Origin: Trichomonas vaginalis G3
Lineage: Eukaryota; Parabasalia; Trichomonadida; Trichomonadidae
Assembly: GCF_026262505.1 (NCBI RefSeq)
Contig: NC_067208.1
Span: 3,729,962-3,793,961 of the forward strand
DNA length: 64,000 bases
Direction: 5' to 3'
Below the pieces are notes generated by a model. It did no database searches, was not told the origin of the DNA, and saw nothing but the letters and a program-made list of their open reading frames with translations. Made by a program: the position numbers and the translations under genes. Shown here piece by piece: positions 18,402-27,365 of this stretch (within the stretch, counting starts at the first letter, position 1; each line of letters starts with the position of its first letter).

Positions 18402-19125
18402 ATGAACCATTTTTTTTATTGAATTCAGCAAAAATATATTTTAGGTTAGATGGTTTTTAGGTGTCACTACGTCACCAGGTCACCAGGTCATTTTAACTTC
18501 TCTGAAAAAGTGTGACAACATGACATTTTGACAACAACACAGGAAATAGACTTTCTTCGTAAATGTTTTATATAAAAAGCACCCCGCGGAATTCCGCGGG
18601 GTGGTATATTCTTCACAAAATGCTTGTTTTGTCAAACATGAACGTCAATGTTTTGTATAAAAAAGCACCCGCCGGAATTCCGGCGGTTGGTATATTCTTC
18701 ACGAAATGCTTGTTTTGTTGAGACTTCTTCATCTAATTTCTCATGAACTTTCTTGTCTATGTTTTGTCAAGACTTCTTCTTCGTATTCTTTCACCCGTTG
18801 AACTTTGTATAAAAAAAGCACCTGCCGGAATTCCGCGGGGTGGTATATTCTTCACGAAATGCTTGTTTTGTCAAACATGAACGTCAATGTTTTGTATAAA
18901 AAAGCACCTGCCGGAATTCCGCGGGGTGGTATATTCTTCACGAAATGCTTGTTTTGAGGTCGAGCCAAAAATGGCTCCACCGTAGAAAACACACAAAACT
19001 CATGATTTTTGTATAAAAAAGCAACCGCCGGAATTCCGGCGGTTGGTATATTCTTCACAAAATGCTTGTTTTGAGGTCGAGCCATTTTTGGCTCCACCTG
19101 TTTTTTCAACCAAAGCTCATTTTTT
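18402..19125. repeat. Cluster of five non-coding R1 palindrome copies
   Basis: R1 cores at 18581-18602, 18669-18686, 18822-18841, 18905-18928 and 19022-19045, all inverted relative to the gene copy. Stems differ (for example CCCCGCGGAA, CCGCCGGAA, CAACCGCCGGAA) and are mostly self-complementary; two copies mix half-stems. Between them lie a SIDKKVHEKLDEE-type fragment (18720-18775) and GAGCCA/TGGCTC hairpins (18960-18980, 19079-19094). Confidence 0.8.
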
Positions 19126-19190
19126 CGGCAAAAATATATTTTAGGTGAAGTGGTGAGATCTCACCTCTTTTTTCACCTCTTTTCTCACCC
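19126..19190 (+). repeat. Inverted repeat, left flank of the 304-residue gene
   Basis: From CGGCAAAAATATATTTTAGG through the palindrome GGTGAGATCTCACC (19152-19165) to CTCACCC. Its inverted partner is at 20192-20269. Confidence 0.8.
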
Positions 19191-19281
19191 GTTGAATTTT
19201 CATGAATTTTGACACTTTCACAAAAAACATAAAAAAAGTTAGTTTTTTAAAAAAAATATTTTTTATTTTTATTGTAAGAAC

Positions 19282-20196
19282 ATGTTAGCAACAACAGCAC
19301 CAAACTCGTTAGTCATGAACCCAACTTCAATGTTAGTAGAGATGAAAAGCTTCATTCCTTCTTCATATACTTTCGAAACAGAAATCCAGAAGATAAAGCA
19401 AGAACTTCTCCAAGGAGATTTAGACTGTAGTGCGAAAGATGAAACAAATGAAGAATATCTTTATGAAATGCAGGATATTATTGACCATCTACCTAAACTT
19501 CCTGAAATACAACAACAAAAGCTTACTATTCCAGAATTCGATGAAATAGAAGTCAAAGCAACTGACTCAGTAGAAACCAAGAAGTTCATACGTAAGGTAA
19601 ACTATGAGTTTCTTGGATTTCATTGCAACCACAAAGTCATGGACAAAGACTGCGATATGGTATATAAAAATGTTTCTGACATATACAAATCTGAAGAATT
19701 TAAGACCTACGACAACTTTGTTTCGTTAGTTGCAAAATGTGTATGGCAGATAAGAGATAAAGATAAAAGAGGTAAAGTATGGAACGAACAGATAAAACCA
19801 GCAACTTTTGAGTTAAAGAAAACCATTGACGCCTTAGTTGTTTTAGCAGGTTTTATTTCAATGTACAATGCTAAAATGAACCCACAATGTTCAAAATGTA
19901 AAGCAGCAATGAGGAAATATAACTACTCCGTCAAAGAGATAGAACGTATGCGAAACGACTATGCAGATTTAAAGAAAGAAGCAGAGAAACCAGCAGAAGA
20001 TAAAATGGACATGTTGACATTTCTGAACAAAAACTATCCAACAGCTGACGATTTCCTTCTATCTGATGTCAAGAAGAAATATAAAGAAACATTCGGCATT
20101 GTGAAAACTTTTGACATACTGACAGAAGAAATAGAAGCTACAAAACTGTTTAGGATTTCAAATATACATCGTACAATTCATGTAAAACGTTTGTGA
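19282..20196 (+). CDS. 304-residue accessory protein of unknown function
   Basis: Whole. Residues 1-90 are acidic and helical. A Cys/His-containing middle (FLGFHCNHKVMDKDCD near 118-133; CSKCK near 210) could bind metal. Residues 215-245 are a likely coiled coil. The C-terminal ~60 residues (PTADDFLLSDVKKKYKETF onward) look like a compact helical, possibly winged-helix, domain. It is flanked by an inverted-repeat pair, so it looks like a cassette. Its promoter box matches those of the neighbouring KilA-N-type genes, suggesting joint expression. I do not recognise the family. Confidence 0.65.
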   Translation: MLATTAPNSLVMNPTSMLVEMKSFIPSSYTFETEIQKIKQELLQGDLDCSAKDETNEEYLYEMQDIIDHLPKLPEIQQQKLTIPEFDEIEVKATDSVETKKFIRKVNYEFLGFHCNHKVMDKDCDMVYKNVSDIYKSEEFKTYDNFVSLVAKCVWQIRDKDKRGKVWNEQIKPATFELKKTIDALVVLAGFISMYNAKMNPQCSKCKAAMRKYNYSVKEIERMRNDYADLKKEAEKPAEDKMDMLTFLNKNYPTADDFLLSDVKKKYKETFGIVKTFDILTEEIEATKLFRISNIHRTIHVKRL

Positions 20197-20269
20197 AAAA
20201 AGAGGTGAGAAAAGAGGTGAGAAAACAGGTGAGATCTCACCTCTTCACCTAAAATATATTTTTGCTGAG
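20192..20269 (-). repeat. Inverted repeat, right flank of the 304-residue gene
   Basis: Partner of 19126-19190, near-perfect over ~60 bp, palindrome at 20228-20241. It begins at the gene's stop codon. Confidence 0.8.
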
Positions 20270-20771
20270 TAAAATGACCAAATTTCATGAATTTCCTCAT
20301 ATGTTTGCTACCCCGACTTTTTTCGGCCTTGCATAAAACTCATGAAAATCGTGAAAAAATGACCAAATTTCATGATATAACTGTATTTTTTTGACGAAGT
20401 GAACTTTTACTCTTCGTAAAAAAAATCCCTGAAATCGTGAAAAAATGACCAAATTTCATGATATAACTGTATTTTTTTGACGAAGTGAACTTTTACTCTT
20501 CGTAAAAAAAATCCCTGAAATCGTGAAAAAATGACCAAATTTCATGATATAACTGTATTTTTTTGACGAAGTGAACTTTTACTCTTCGTAAAAAAAATCC
20601 CTGAAATCGTGAAAAAATGACCAAATTTCATGATATAACTGTATTTTTTTGACGAAGTGAACTTTTACTCTTCGTAAAAAAAATCCCTGAAATCGTGAAT
20701 TTCCTTAAGATAGAAAAATAGCGTTAGTTTTTATAAAATATTTTTTTTTATTTTGTATGTAAAGACAGGAA
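20270..20771. repeat. Gene fragment and four 86-bp tandem repeats
   Basis: At 20290-20314 a short match to the second KilA-N-type gene of C (AATTTCCTCATATGTTTGCT). Four exact-length 86-bp units start at 20351, 20437, 20523 and 20609, each with a hairpin ACGAAG/CTTCGT bordered by T and A runs. Then the accessory-type promoter (20735-20768). Confidence 0.85.
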
Positions 20772-21383
20772 ATGACAAGCACTGAGTTTGAAACAGTTAA
20801 AAAGATAGACAATGAGACCAAGGTGGTTAGAATAGGTGATTTAAACGTAAGATACTCAAAGAAATACAAAAAATATTCTTTGTCAGACATTTTAACACCA
20901 TCCGGAAAGAGAGCAAAGGACTGGGTTAGAAATGCTTCATCTCAGAAAATTTTGACAAGAAATCCTGAGCTTTTGATATCGGTAAGATTCTATGGAACTA
21001 CAGCATATCTTATAGACAAAAGTCTTATACCACTAGTTTTGTTCTGGATTGACCCAGTTGTTGGATATAATTTCATAACATATGGTTCATTCGATACTGA
21101 ACGTTGCTGTGAAGGCTTACTTTACATCGTTCAGAAACCGAAGGACTTCAATACAAAGAGATATAAGATAGGAAGAACATTTAATATAACTAAAAGATAT
21201 GACTCTACAGTCAATAGAGTTAAGGTTGTGTTTGTAAATGATATGAGAGCTGCAGAAACAGAACTACTTGAAGTTTTTGAGAAAAGGTATGGTGCTCCCA
21301 CGAAAGGTAAAGAAACGTTTGAAGTAGATGAGATAGATAGTGCTATAAAATTATTTGACGAAGTTGCTGAAAAATACATGTAA
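20772..21383 (+). CDS. KilA-N-like protein with T5orf172/GIY-YIG-type C-terminus
   Basis: 203 residues, whole. The N-terminal ~115 residues resemble a reduced KilA-N/MSV199 domain (KKYSLSDILTPSGKRAKDWV; GTTAYLIDKSLIPLVLFWID). The C-terminal ~85 residues carry the T5orf172 pattern: GLLYIVQKPKDFNTKRYKIG, then RTFNITKRYD, AAETELLEVFEKRYG and TFEVD. T5orf172 belongs to the GIY-YIG nuclease superfamily and is common beside Bro and KilA-N domains in large DNA viruses. Probable role: site-specific DNA binding with nicking or cutting. Confidence 0.75.
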   Translation: MTSTEFETVKKIDNETKVVRIGDLNVRYSKKYKKYSLSDILTPSGKRAKDWVRNASSQKILTRNPELLISVRFYGTTAYLIDKSLIPLVLFWIDPVVGYNFITYGSFDTERCCEGLLYIVQKPKDFNTKRYKIGRTFNITKRYDSTVNRVKVVFVNDMRAAETELLEVFEKRYGAPTKGKETFEVDEIDSAIKLFDEVAEKYM

Positions 21384-21469
21384 AGCGTTTATTTTTGGTC
21401 TTTTATACAAGATAGAAAATAACGCTAATTTTATTTTTTTTATTTTTTATTTTGTATGTAAGAACAGAA

Positions 21470-22249
21470 ATGTCAACATCAGAGAACACAACAACTGCTA
21501 TCGTTCATGAAGCCATAGATGAAGAATACGAGTGGGTTCAGTATAACAAACAACTCCGTCTCATTCGTTCGGTCAAAGATGGCATGTACCAAATGCAAAG
21601 TATTTTGACAGCATGTTTTGCACCAGATACTAAGAAACCACAAGACTGGTTTGAATTAAATAGCACTCATGAACTCCTCAGTGAGTTTGAACATGTAGAA
21701 CTTAAAAAGATGTACCAAGACAGACAAAACTTACCATCGCATCTAAAAGGTATATATGTTCATAAGTTCCTAGCTAGTTCAATAGCAATGTGGGCTTCAC
21801 CTCGTTATGCAATCTACATACTTATGCTACTTGACGAACTTTGTACAAAGCAGAGAGAAGATATGATGAAAGAAGACAAAAACATACAGAAAAGAATACC
21901 ACGTCCGGTACCAAAAGGAAAGGAAAAGAACTATAAGTATATGATTTACACTGAAGAGATGGAAAATGAAGAAGACAGAGATATGGTTATGTTGCATTTA
22001 GTCAGAAGAAACAACAAAAGCTTTTACGACTTAGCTAAGATTTACAAATCTGACAGAAATTGGTTCTATCGCGAAAACTTACCGATTTCAATGACACCGA
22101 ATGAAGATGTTAAACAGATAGTTCAAGATACGTTACCTCAAACACACTATGATATGAAAGGTTGTACAATACTTACATTCAAAGAAGATTTGCCGCTACT
22201 GAAGGAAAAGATAACAGAGTATTTCGATAACTTCAAAGAGGAAGAGTAA
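21470..22249 (+). CDS. Second KilA-N/MSV199-type protein with DUF3627-like tail
   Basis: 259 residues. The ATG at 21470 is preferred over an upstream in-frame start because it sits directly after the TATGTAAGAACAGAA leader. The N-terminal half has the KilA-N/MSV199 layout (MYQMQSILTACFAP; IYVHKFLASSIAMWASPRYA). The C-terminal half (KYMIYTEEMENEEDRDMVML to the end) resembles the DUF3627-type region found after MSV199 domains in large DNA viruses. Probable DNA-binding regulator. Whole here. Confidence 0.65.
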   Translation: MSTSENTTTAIVHEAIDEEYEWVQYNKQLRLIRSVKDGMYQMQSILTACFAPDTKKPQDWFELNSTHELLSEFEHVELKKMYQDRQNLPSHLKGIYVHKFLASSIAMWASPRYAIYILMLLDELCTKQREDMMKEDKNIQKRIPRPVPKGKEKNYKYMIYTEEMENEEDRDMVMLHLVRRNNKSFYDLAKIYKSDRNWFYRENLPISMTPNEDVKQIVQDTLPQTHYDMKGCTILTFKEDLPLLKEKITEYFDNFKEEE

Positions 22250-22339
22250 ATGAACCATTTATTTTTCAAGCTTGACACCAAAGATGGCTCATGTAGCTCT
22301 AGATGGTAAATTGTCTTGTCCGAGTCCTTCTGGCATTCC

Positions 22340-22765
22340 GAGTCCTTCCTTCCGACAGGAAAAGTTTTTCTTTCCAACAGGAAAAGTTTTTCTTTCCGAC
22401 AGGAAAAGTTTTTCTTTCCGACAGGAAAAGTCCTTCCTTCCGACAGGAAAAGTTTTTCTTTCCTTCAGGAAAAATTTTTCTTTCCTTCAGGAAAAATTTT
22501 TCTTTCCTTCAGGAAAAATTTTTCTTGTTGTCCGTCCGTAAACCATTCAAATTTTCGAAAATTGAGAACTTTTTGGCCGACCTTCAGGAAAAATTTTTCT
22601 TTCCTTCAGGAAAAATTTTTCTTTCCTTCAGGAAAAATTTTTCTTTCCGACAGGAAAAGTTTTTCTTTCCGACAGGAAAAGTTTTTCTTTCCGACAGGAA
22701 AAGTTTTTCTTTCCGACAGGAAAAGTCCTTCCTTCGACAGGAAAAGTCCTTCCATCCGACAGGAC
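22340..22765. repeat. 21-bp tandem array (TTCCGACAGGAAAAG family)
   Basis: About 18 units of ~21 bp in two variants, TTTCCGACAGGAAAAGTTTT and TTTCCTTCAGGAAAAATTTT, split by a unique ~65-bp piece (22528-22590). Each unit is partly self-complementary. Several frames on both strands stay open through it because the unit is a multiple of three; these are not genes. The C counterpart is shorter and mixed. Confidence 0.8.
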
Positions 22766-22773
22766 ACAAACGA

Positions 22774-22962
22774 ATGTCCGACGTACCACCAACCGAGTCC
22801 ATTCCAAAGCCAGAAGAACCGACAGCCCCAGCACCACAACAGACTAAGACTCAAACACTTACATTTTTACGCTTGACTTTTTACAATTTGAACTTTGTTC
22901 GCGTAGATATGAATTCTGAAAGAAGTATGAGGGTCTTGTATGACTTTGTACTTCTCCCATAG
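22774..22962 (+). CDS. Possible 62-residue proline-rich small protein
   Basis: ATG directly after a copy of the CACAAACGAATGTCCGAC motif; PKPEEPTAPAPQQTKTQ in its middle. The last ~30 codons run antisense over the end of the ATPase gene. The same-length frame is open in C (45328-45516) despite differences at the start, which weakly supports coding. Confidence 0.3.
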   Translation: MSDVPPTESIPKPEEPTAPAPQQTKTQTLTFLRLTFYNLNFVRVDMNSERSMRVLYDFVLLP

Positions 22963-23741
22963 TTCATGTCTGTCAAACTTACCTGCCATGGACTCTTTCA
23001 TAAGTTCCATGAAATCGTCTTCGGACAATCCGGGGAAAAGTATGATATCAGTAAGTATTCTCTTTACATCCTTACTTAAACTCTTTGCTGTCTGTACACA
23101 AATGACAACTGAGATGTTAAAGTGTCTGAGCTTCTTAAGAATTCGACACATGTCTTGTTCTCTGTTCTTTAACAAAGGATGAGAAGCAAAGTCATCTAAG
23201 ATAAGAAGACATCTGTGAGGGTAAGTCTTCCAATCGTAAGATTGCAATTTCTTCGAAAGGTACTCAATCTCTTTCTGTTTGTTTCTGAAGTGTTTCTTCT
23301 CTAATATTCTCTGCATTTCCTCATTTGGGTCTTTAAACTTAGAATTGACATACTCATTTATAGCATTGTACTTCAAAACTCTTCTTTGGTACTTCTTTAT
23401 CCAATCTAACAACTCAGAGTCTTTTATACATACTAACTTAGACTTTTTTATAATATCTTTGAACGAATTGACGGTTTGGTCAAATTGACCAGAAGTACTA
23501 CAAATGACTACTAACTCATAGAATGGGTTCTTCTCATCTAGTTCTTGTTGTTGTGCAGCCATTTTAAGATAAGTGAAAGTCTTACCCGACCCAGGCGGTG
23601 CGATTAGACCTGTTATACCATTCTGAGCAAATAAGAACTTGTCATGTATGGGTTTTATCTGAGCATTTTCCAACTTCCTCTTGTTCTTATTTAAAACATT
23701 CTCAAATTTTTGTCAATGTCAGCAAACTTTTTTTCTAACAT
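22867..23741 (-). pseudogene. A32-like genome packaging ATPase, copy B (broken)
   Basis: FtsK/HerA-type packaging ATPase of Maverick and related viruses: Walker A GLIAPPGSGKTFTYLK and Walker B CLLILDDFASHPLL, with the usual ~290-residue length. In virus relatives it pumps DNA into the capsid. Divergent from the 148-residue gene over a 36-bp spacer. About one break. Confidence 0.8.
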
Positions 23742-23777
23742 ATTTTTAGAAAAATTAAAATTTTTATCTTTTAGGAA

Positions 23778-24224
23778 ATGTCTAGCGATTTCGCTATCTA
23801 TATTCGAGACAAGCTTTTCGACAGCAAAACATCTGTCGACCATAAAATCTTACATAGTGTAAACAAGAAAGGTGAATTTGTTCTAAAGTTCTGTTTCTGG
23901 GAATATGACAAGAACCATAAAACCTTAAGCAGAGAAGTCTTAAAATTTGTCAATGACAGACTTGTTGACAGAGATGACGCCTCTTGGAGAGATGAAGTCC
24001 AACAAAACTTCTTAGAATGCAAAGAAGACACATGCGCTGTTCTTGAAAATGAAATAGAAAACAGAATAGAAGAGCTATTAAATGACAAAGCACTTTTACA
24101 AAAATATGGTTCTGAGAAGTTTGACATAACTCCACCAGAGAAGAAGAAGAGAGAAAAGAAAGAAAAGAAAGTAGAAGAAGAGAAGAAAGAACCAGAGCCA
24201 GAGAAGGGGAGATATGACATGTAA
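23778..24224 (+). CDS. 148-residue conserved protein with Lys/Glu tail
   Basis: Whole. Globular first ~115 residues (KILHSVNKKGEFVLKFCFWE; VLKFVNDRLVDRDD) and a highly charged KKREKKEKKVEEEKKEPEPE tail that differs in length in C. It sits between the ATPase and the SSB-like gene, hence perhaps a replication or packaging accessory (inference). Leader TTTTTATCTTTTAGGAAATG. Confidence 0.6.
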   Translation: MSSDFAIYIRDKLFDSKTSVDHKILHSVNKKGEFVLKFCFWEYDKNHKTLSREVLKFVNDRLVDRDDASWRDEVQQNFLECKEDTCAVLENEIENRIEELLNDKALLQKYGSEKFDITPPEKKKREKKEKKVEEEKKEPEPEKGRYDM

Positions 24225-24243
24225 AAATAAAATTTTATTTTTA
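24222..24243. terminator. Palindromic convergent gene end
   Basis: TAAAAATAAAA followed by its exact reverse complement; the two outer TAA are the stop codons of the facing genes, and AATAAA occurs on both strands. Same at 46799-46820. Probably a two-way 3' end signal. Confidence 0.55.
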
Positions 24244-24660
24244 GAACATTTCTGGGTCAATGTCAATGTTCTCTTCCTCTTTAGGAGCAAACACTGGCTT
24301 AGACTCTAAAATCTTTTTACCCAATTTACCTTGAACTTCAACTATCTTAGACTCATAATATTCATAGTCGTCTGCTTTCTTTGGTTCATAAGGTATAACA
24401 AGTTTGTATGCTTTGCCTTCTTTAAGGTTTGAAAACCTTCTGTCAAAACTTTCTTTGACTGTTAACAAACCTTCTATGTCTAAGTCTTCAAATTTCGCAC
24501 CATTTTTAGTCACAATAGCAAACTTAACTGGTTCGATGTTCCAAACTTTGTCAAATGTAGACTTTTCAAAATGGTAGAAGTAAACATTCAAATATGTGAA
24601 TGGGTCTAGTTCTTCTTTAAGTCCTGACATATACTTGTTGACTGAGATGAATTTCGTCAT
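24241..24660 (-). CDS. 139-residue SSB-like protein candidate
   Basis: Whole. Beta-rich, aromatic-rich body (LNVYFYHFEKSTFDKVWNIE; AYKLVIPYEP) and an acidic tail closing in a hydrophobic residue (EEENIDIDPEMF), the layout of many single-stranded DNA-binding proteins. It is next to the SF3 helicase, fitting replication. The SSB call is inference; no family match can be shown by eye. Confidence 0.4.
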   Translation of the reverse strand: MTKFISVNKYMSGLKEELDPFTYLNVYFYHFEKSTFDKVWNIEPVKFAIVTKNGAKFEDLDIEGLLTVKESFDRRFSNLKEGKAYKLVIPYEPKKADDYEYYESKIVEVQGKLGKKILESKPVFAPKEEENIDIDPEMF

Positions 24661-24697
24661 CTTTTCTATCGGATAAAAAAAATATTTTTTTTAAAAT

Positions 24698-25931
24698 TTA
24701 CTCAGAAAAATTTTTCTTTGTATATACACCATTCTGTACGTCTAAAAGACTTTTGACATTTGCCAAGAATGTTCGTTTAGACGCTGTCATATAACCATAC
24801 TCTTGACAATACTGTTTATACGAATCGTACAATGACCTTTCATCTAAACACTCAAAGTTCAGTTTCATCTATGAACAGTTCATATACACTCTTGTTTGCT
24901 TCTAACAATGTTTGTCTCTCTTCGGTATGTGGAATTTGTCTTGGATTGAACTTAGAAATATCTAATGTCATGAAATATGAGAACAAGTGGTTGTAAAAGT
25001 CAGATGTCAAAGTTTCTGCTAAGTCGTCAAAATATTCTGTATCTTGCATATGAGCTTCTGACGTTCTGACAACTACATATCTTCTGTCAGAACTTTCTAA
25101 CTTCATCGGAACGGCGTTGTTTGAAACCATGACGAAATTTGCAACATTTTCACAAACTCTTTGGTCTCTATACTTTCTTTCAACAACTCCAACTTTGTCT
25201 GTTATAAGACTCTTCAAAGCATCTGAGTTCAAAACTTTTGTTGTATCTATACTTTGAAGTTCGTTACATACTATAAGTTTCATATTCTCTATTGAAGAGT
25301 TAAATTTACCGCAGATGTTTTCTAAGTTTGTCATATTCGGGTTCGAATAGCCCTCTAACAGTTTGCAAAGATCTGTAAAGAAAGTGTTCTTACCTGTTCC
25401 TTGTTTTCCAATTATGATGAGAGCAGTTTCATTTTTAGCACTTGGATGTTGTAAGATGTTTGCAAACCAACATAAGATATACTCATAGACTCTTTCGTTT
25501 CCATTGCATATAATTTCTTTGACATGGTCTAACCAAGCTTCTATAACATTTTCTTTCCATTCTACTTGTTCGTATTTATATCCAGTGAAGATAGAATAGA
25601 AGTTTGGAGAAGGTGTATAGAACTTTATACCACGAACTGAAAAATCTTCTAACTTTGACAATAAGATATCCCAAGCATCTAACATCTTCATACCAACTTG
25701 TACGACTTTTATTTTCTTAAGTTTCTGTCTACATTCTTGTTCTGAAACTATTGTCGCTCTTGGTTTGTTAAAGACTACATCCCATTCTTTCATGACATAA
25801 CATTCTGGGGCAGAGTCGACATAAATGACTAAACGTTTCAAATTCTCGACTGCTTTGTTATAGTCTCGAAATGGACACATATTTCTGAACGCTTGGAAGT
25901 CATAAAAATCTGAAACGTCTATTCTGTACAT
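24698..25931 (-). pseudogene. D5-type SF3 helicase, copy B (broken)
   Basis: ~410-codon gene. SF3 signatures: Walker A IIIGKQGTGKNTFFTD, Walker B IVCNELQSID, sensor segment NVANFVMVSNN and a downstream SSDRRYVVV with the arginine pair. Such helicases unwind DNA for replication in virophages, Polinton-like viruses and NCLDVs. The ~160 residues before Walker A are too short for a full primase domain, so it looks helicase-only. About one break. Confidence 0.8.
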
Positions 25932-25959
25932 TTTTATAAAAATAAAAAAAAATATTTTT

Positions 25960-26765
25960 TTATTCTTGAGCTTGTTGTTGCATTTGTTCCATTTGTTGCA
26001 TTTGTTGTTCTTGAGCTATTTGTTGTTGAAGTTGTTCTTGTAGTACAATACTTTCACCAGTTGCATCTTCCAATTCGAAACTTTCTGCCGTCATTGACAA
26101 ATACATAGGACATAAAAGTTTTACAGGAACAAAGTTTGCGTCAACTAAGGTTAAGTTTATGTTTGCTAAAGTGTTTGAGTTTACTAAAGCTGAAAACTCT
26201 GCATTCGAATGAACAATAGGCAAACCAGCAGAGAAAGTGTTGTTTATACGCATGAGTATCTTTTGGTCATAGTAGTTTCTGTCGACATTCGAATAGCACT
26301 TTGAACCTAAGTTTGAAACAATATATAAAATTGGTGTGCTTAAAGTCAATGGAACAGACATTCCTTGTATGACACCTTTTCCTGTTATAGGAAACTGTTG
26401 GTAGTAAAAACCAGATATAAGTTTTGTATTATAGCTCATATCGTTTATACTAAACTCAGTCGGACATCCAAACATAATGAAACCTGCTCTAGTTGCAGCA
26501 CATGTTACATCCGTCCTTAAAGTATTAAATAAGTCAACAAAACCTGTTGGTGGTATATCTGAGTAAGTATCTTCAAAGAGTATTTTTTACCATTCACAAC
26601 AACAAAGTCTTCTGGTGTCAAAAGAGCAAAACAGGCTTTAGTCGTCATCGTGTTTAAGGTCAGTTTACAATATCGTCCTTGAGGACTTTGTAAGTTTGTT
26701 GTTATAGAATTATATGACTCAGGGTTTTTAGTCGTAATAGTATAAACCACTATGTCTTCTGCCAT
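25960..26765 (-). pseudogene. Minor capsid (penton) protein candidate, copy B (broken)
   Basis: ~265-codon gene with a beta-rich pattern, the start MAEDIVVYTITTKNPESYNS and a Gln-rich end. Size, predicted beta content and place next to the capsid cluster fit a single-jelly-roll penton (inference). About two breaks. Confidence 0.45.
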
Positions 26766-26783
26766 TTACTTAGCAAGTAAATT

Positions 26784-27347
26784 TTAATGAAATGTTGTGG
26801 TCGTCAAAATTTTTATAACGTCTGGGAAACTATATTTTAAGTTCAACGTTTCACCTCCTTTCATAACGTATATCTTGTCAATGACATTATATGAAACACC
26901 ACAGCAAGCAATGTCGGGTTCTATTTCTTTGATGTTTATATCGTCTGCCTCTGTCAAAAGTTTCAATAGTTCTTTCAAAATTTCATGAGGTGCGATGACA
27001 TATGAGTTCACTTTTACAGGGTTGTGCTCAACCAAGTTTAACATTATACCCAAAGCTTGACAAATCTTCTCCTGAGTTTTAAGTTTGTCTTTAAGTTGTT
27101 GGTAGTCATTTCGAATATCTGCAACAGAACTTAAGTCTCTGCTAACTTCAGGGTATTGTTCTTTTACAGGAACTATTGTTATACATCTTCTTCGTCTTCG
27201 TATGGTTTCCCCACTTCAACATCTCTTTCTTTGACATTGACAACAACACTTTGACTGTTTGTTTGAGTTGGTGAATTTAACTTCACATCTGCCATCGCCA
27301 TTAAACCTTTTGAAACACTTACGCTTCTATTTTTTCGGAAATGACAT
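26784..27347 (-). pseudogene. Unknown element gene, copy B (broken)
   Basis: ~185-codon gene starting MSFPKNRSVSVSKG, with a helical middle and the conserved end DKIYVMKGGETLNLKYSFPD. A few breaks. Function not recognised. Confidence 0.5.
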
Positions 27348-27365
27348 TTTTACTTAGAATAAAAG
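27348..27365. promoter_or_regulatory. Bidirectional promoter candidate, second pair
   Basis: The 18-bp gap between divergent ATGs contains TTACTTAGAATAAAA, close to the fibre-gene motif at 11583-11600. Same at 49934-49951. Confidence 0.5.

Noticed and set aside
18852-19109. 85-residue minus-strand frame resembling part of KilA-N
   Set aside because: It is simply two non-coding R1 copies read in one frame.
22303-22962. Long frames of 60-220 residues on both strands through the 21-bp array
   Set aside because: They are products of a repeat unit whose length is a multiple of three; composition is repetitive and not shared with C.
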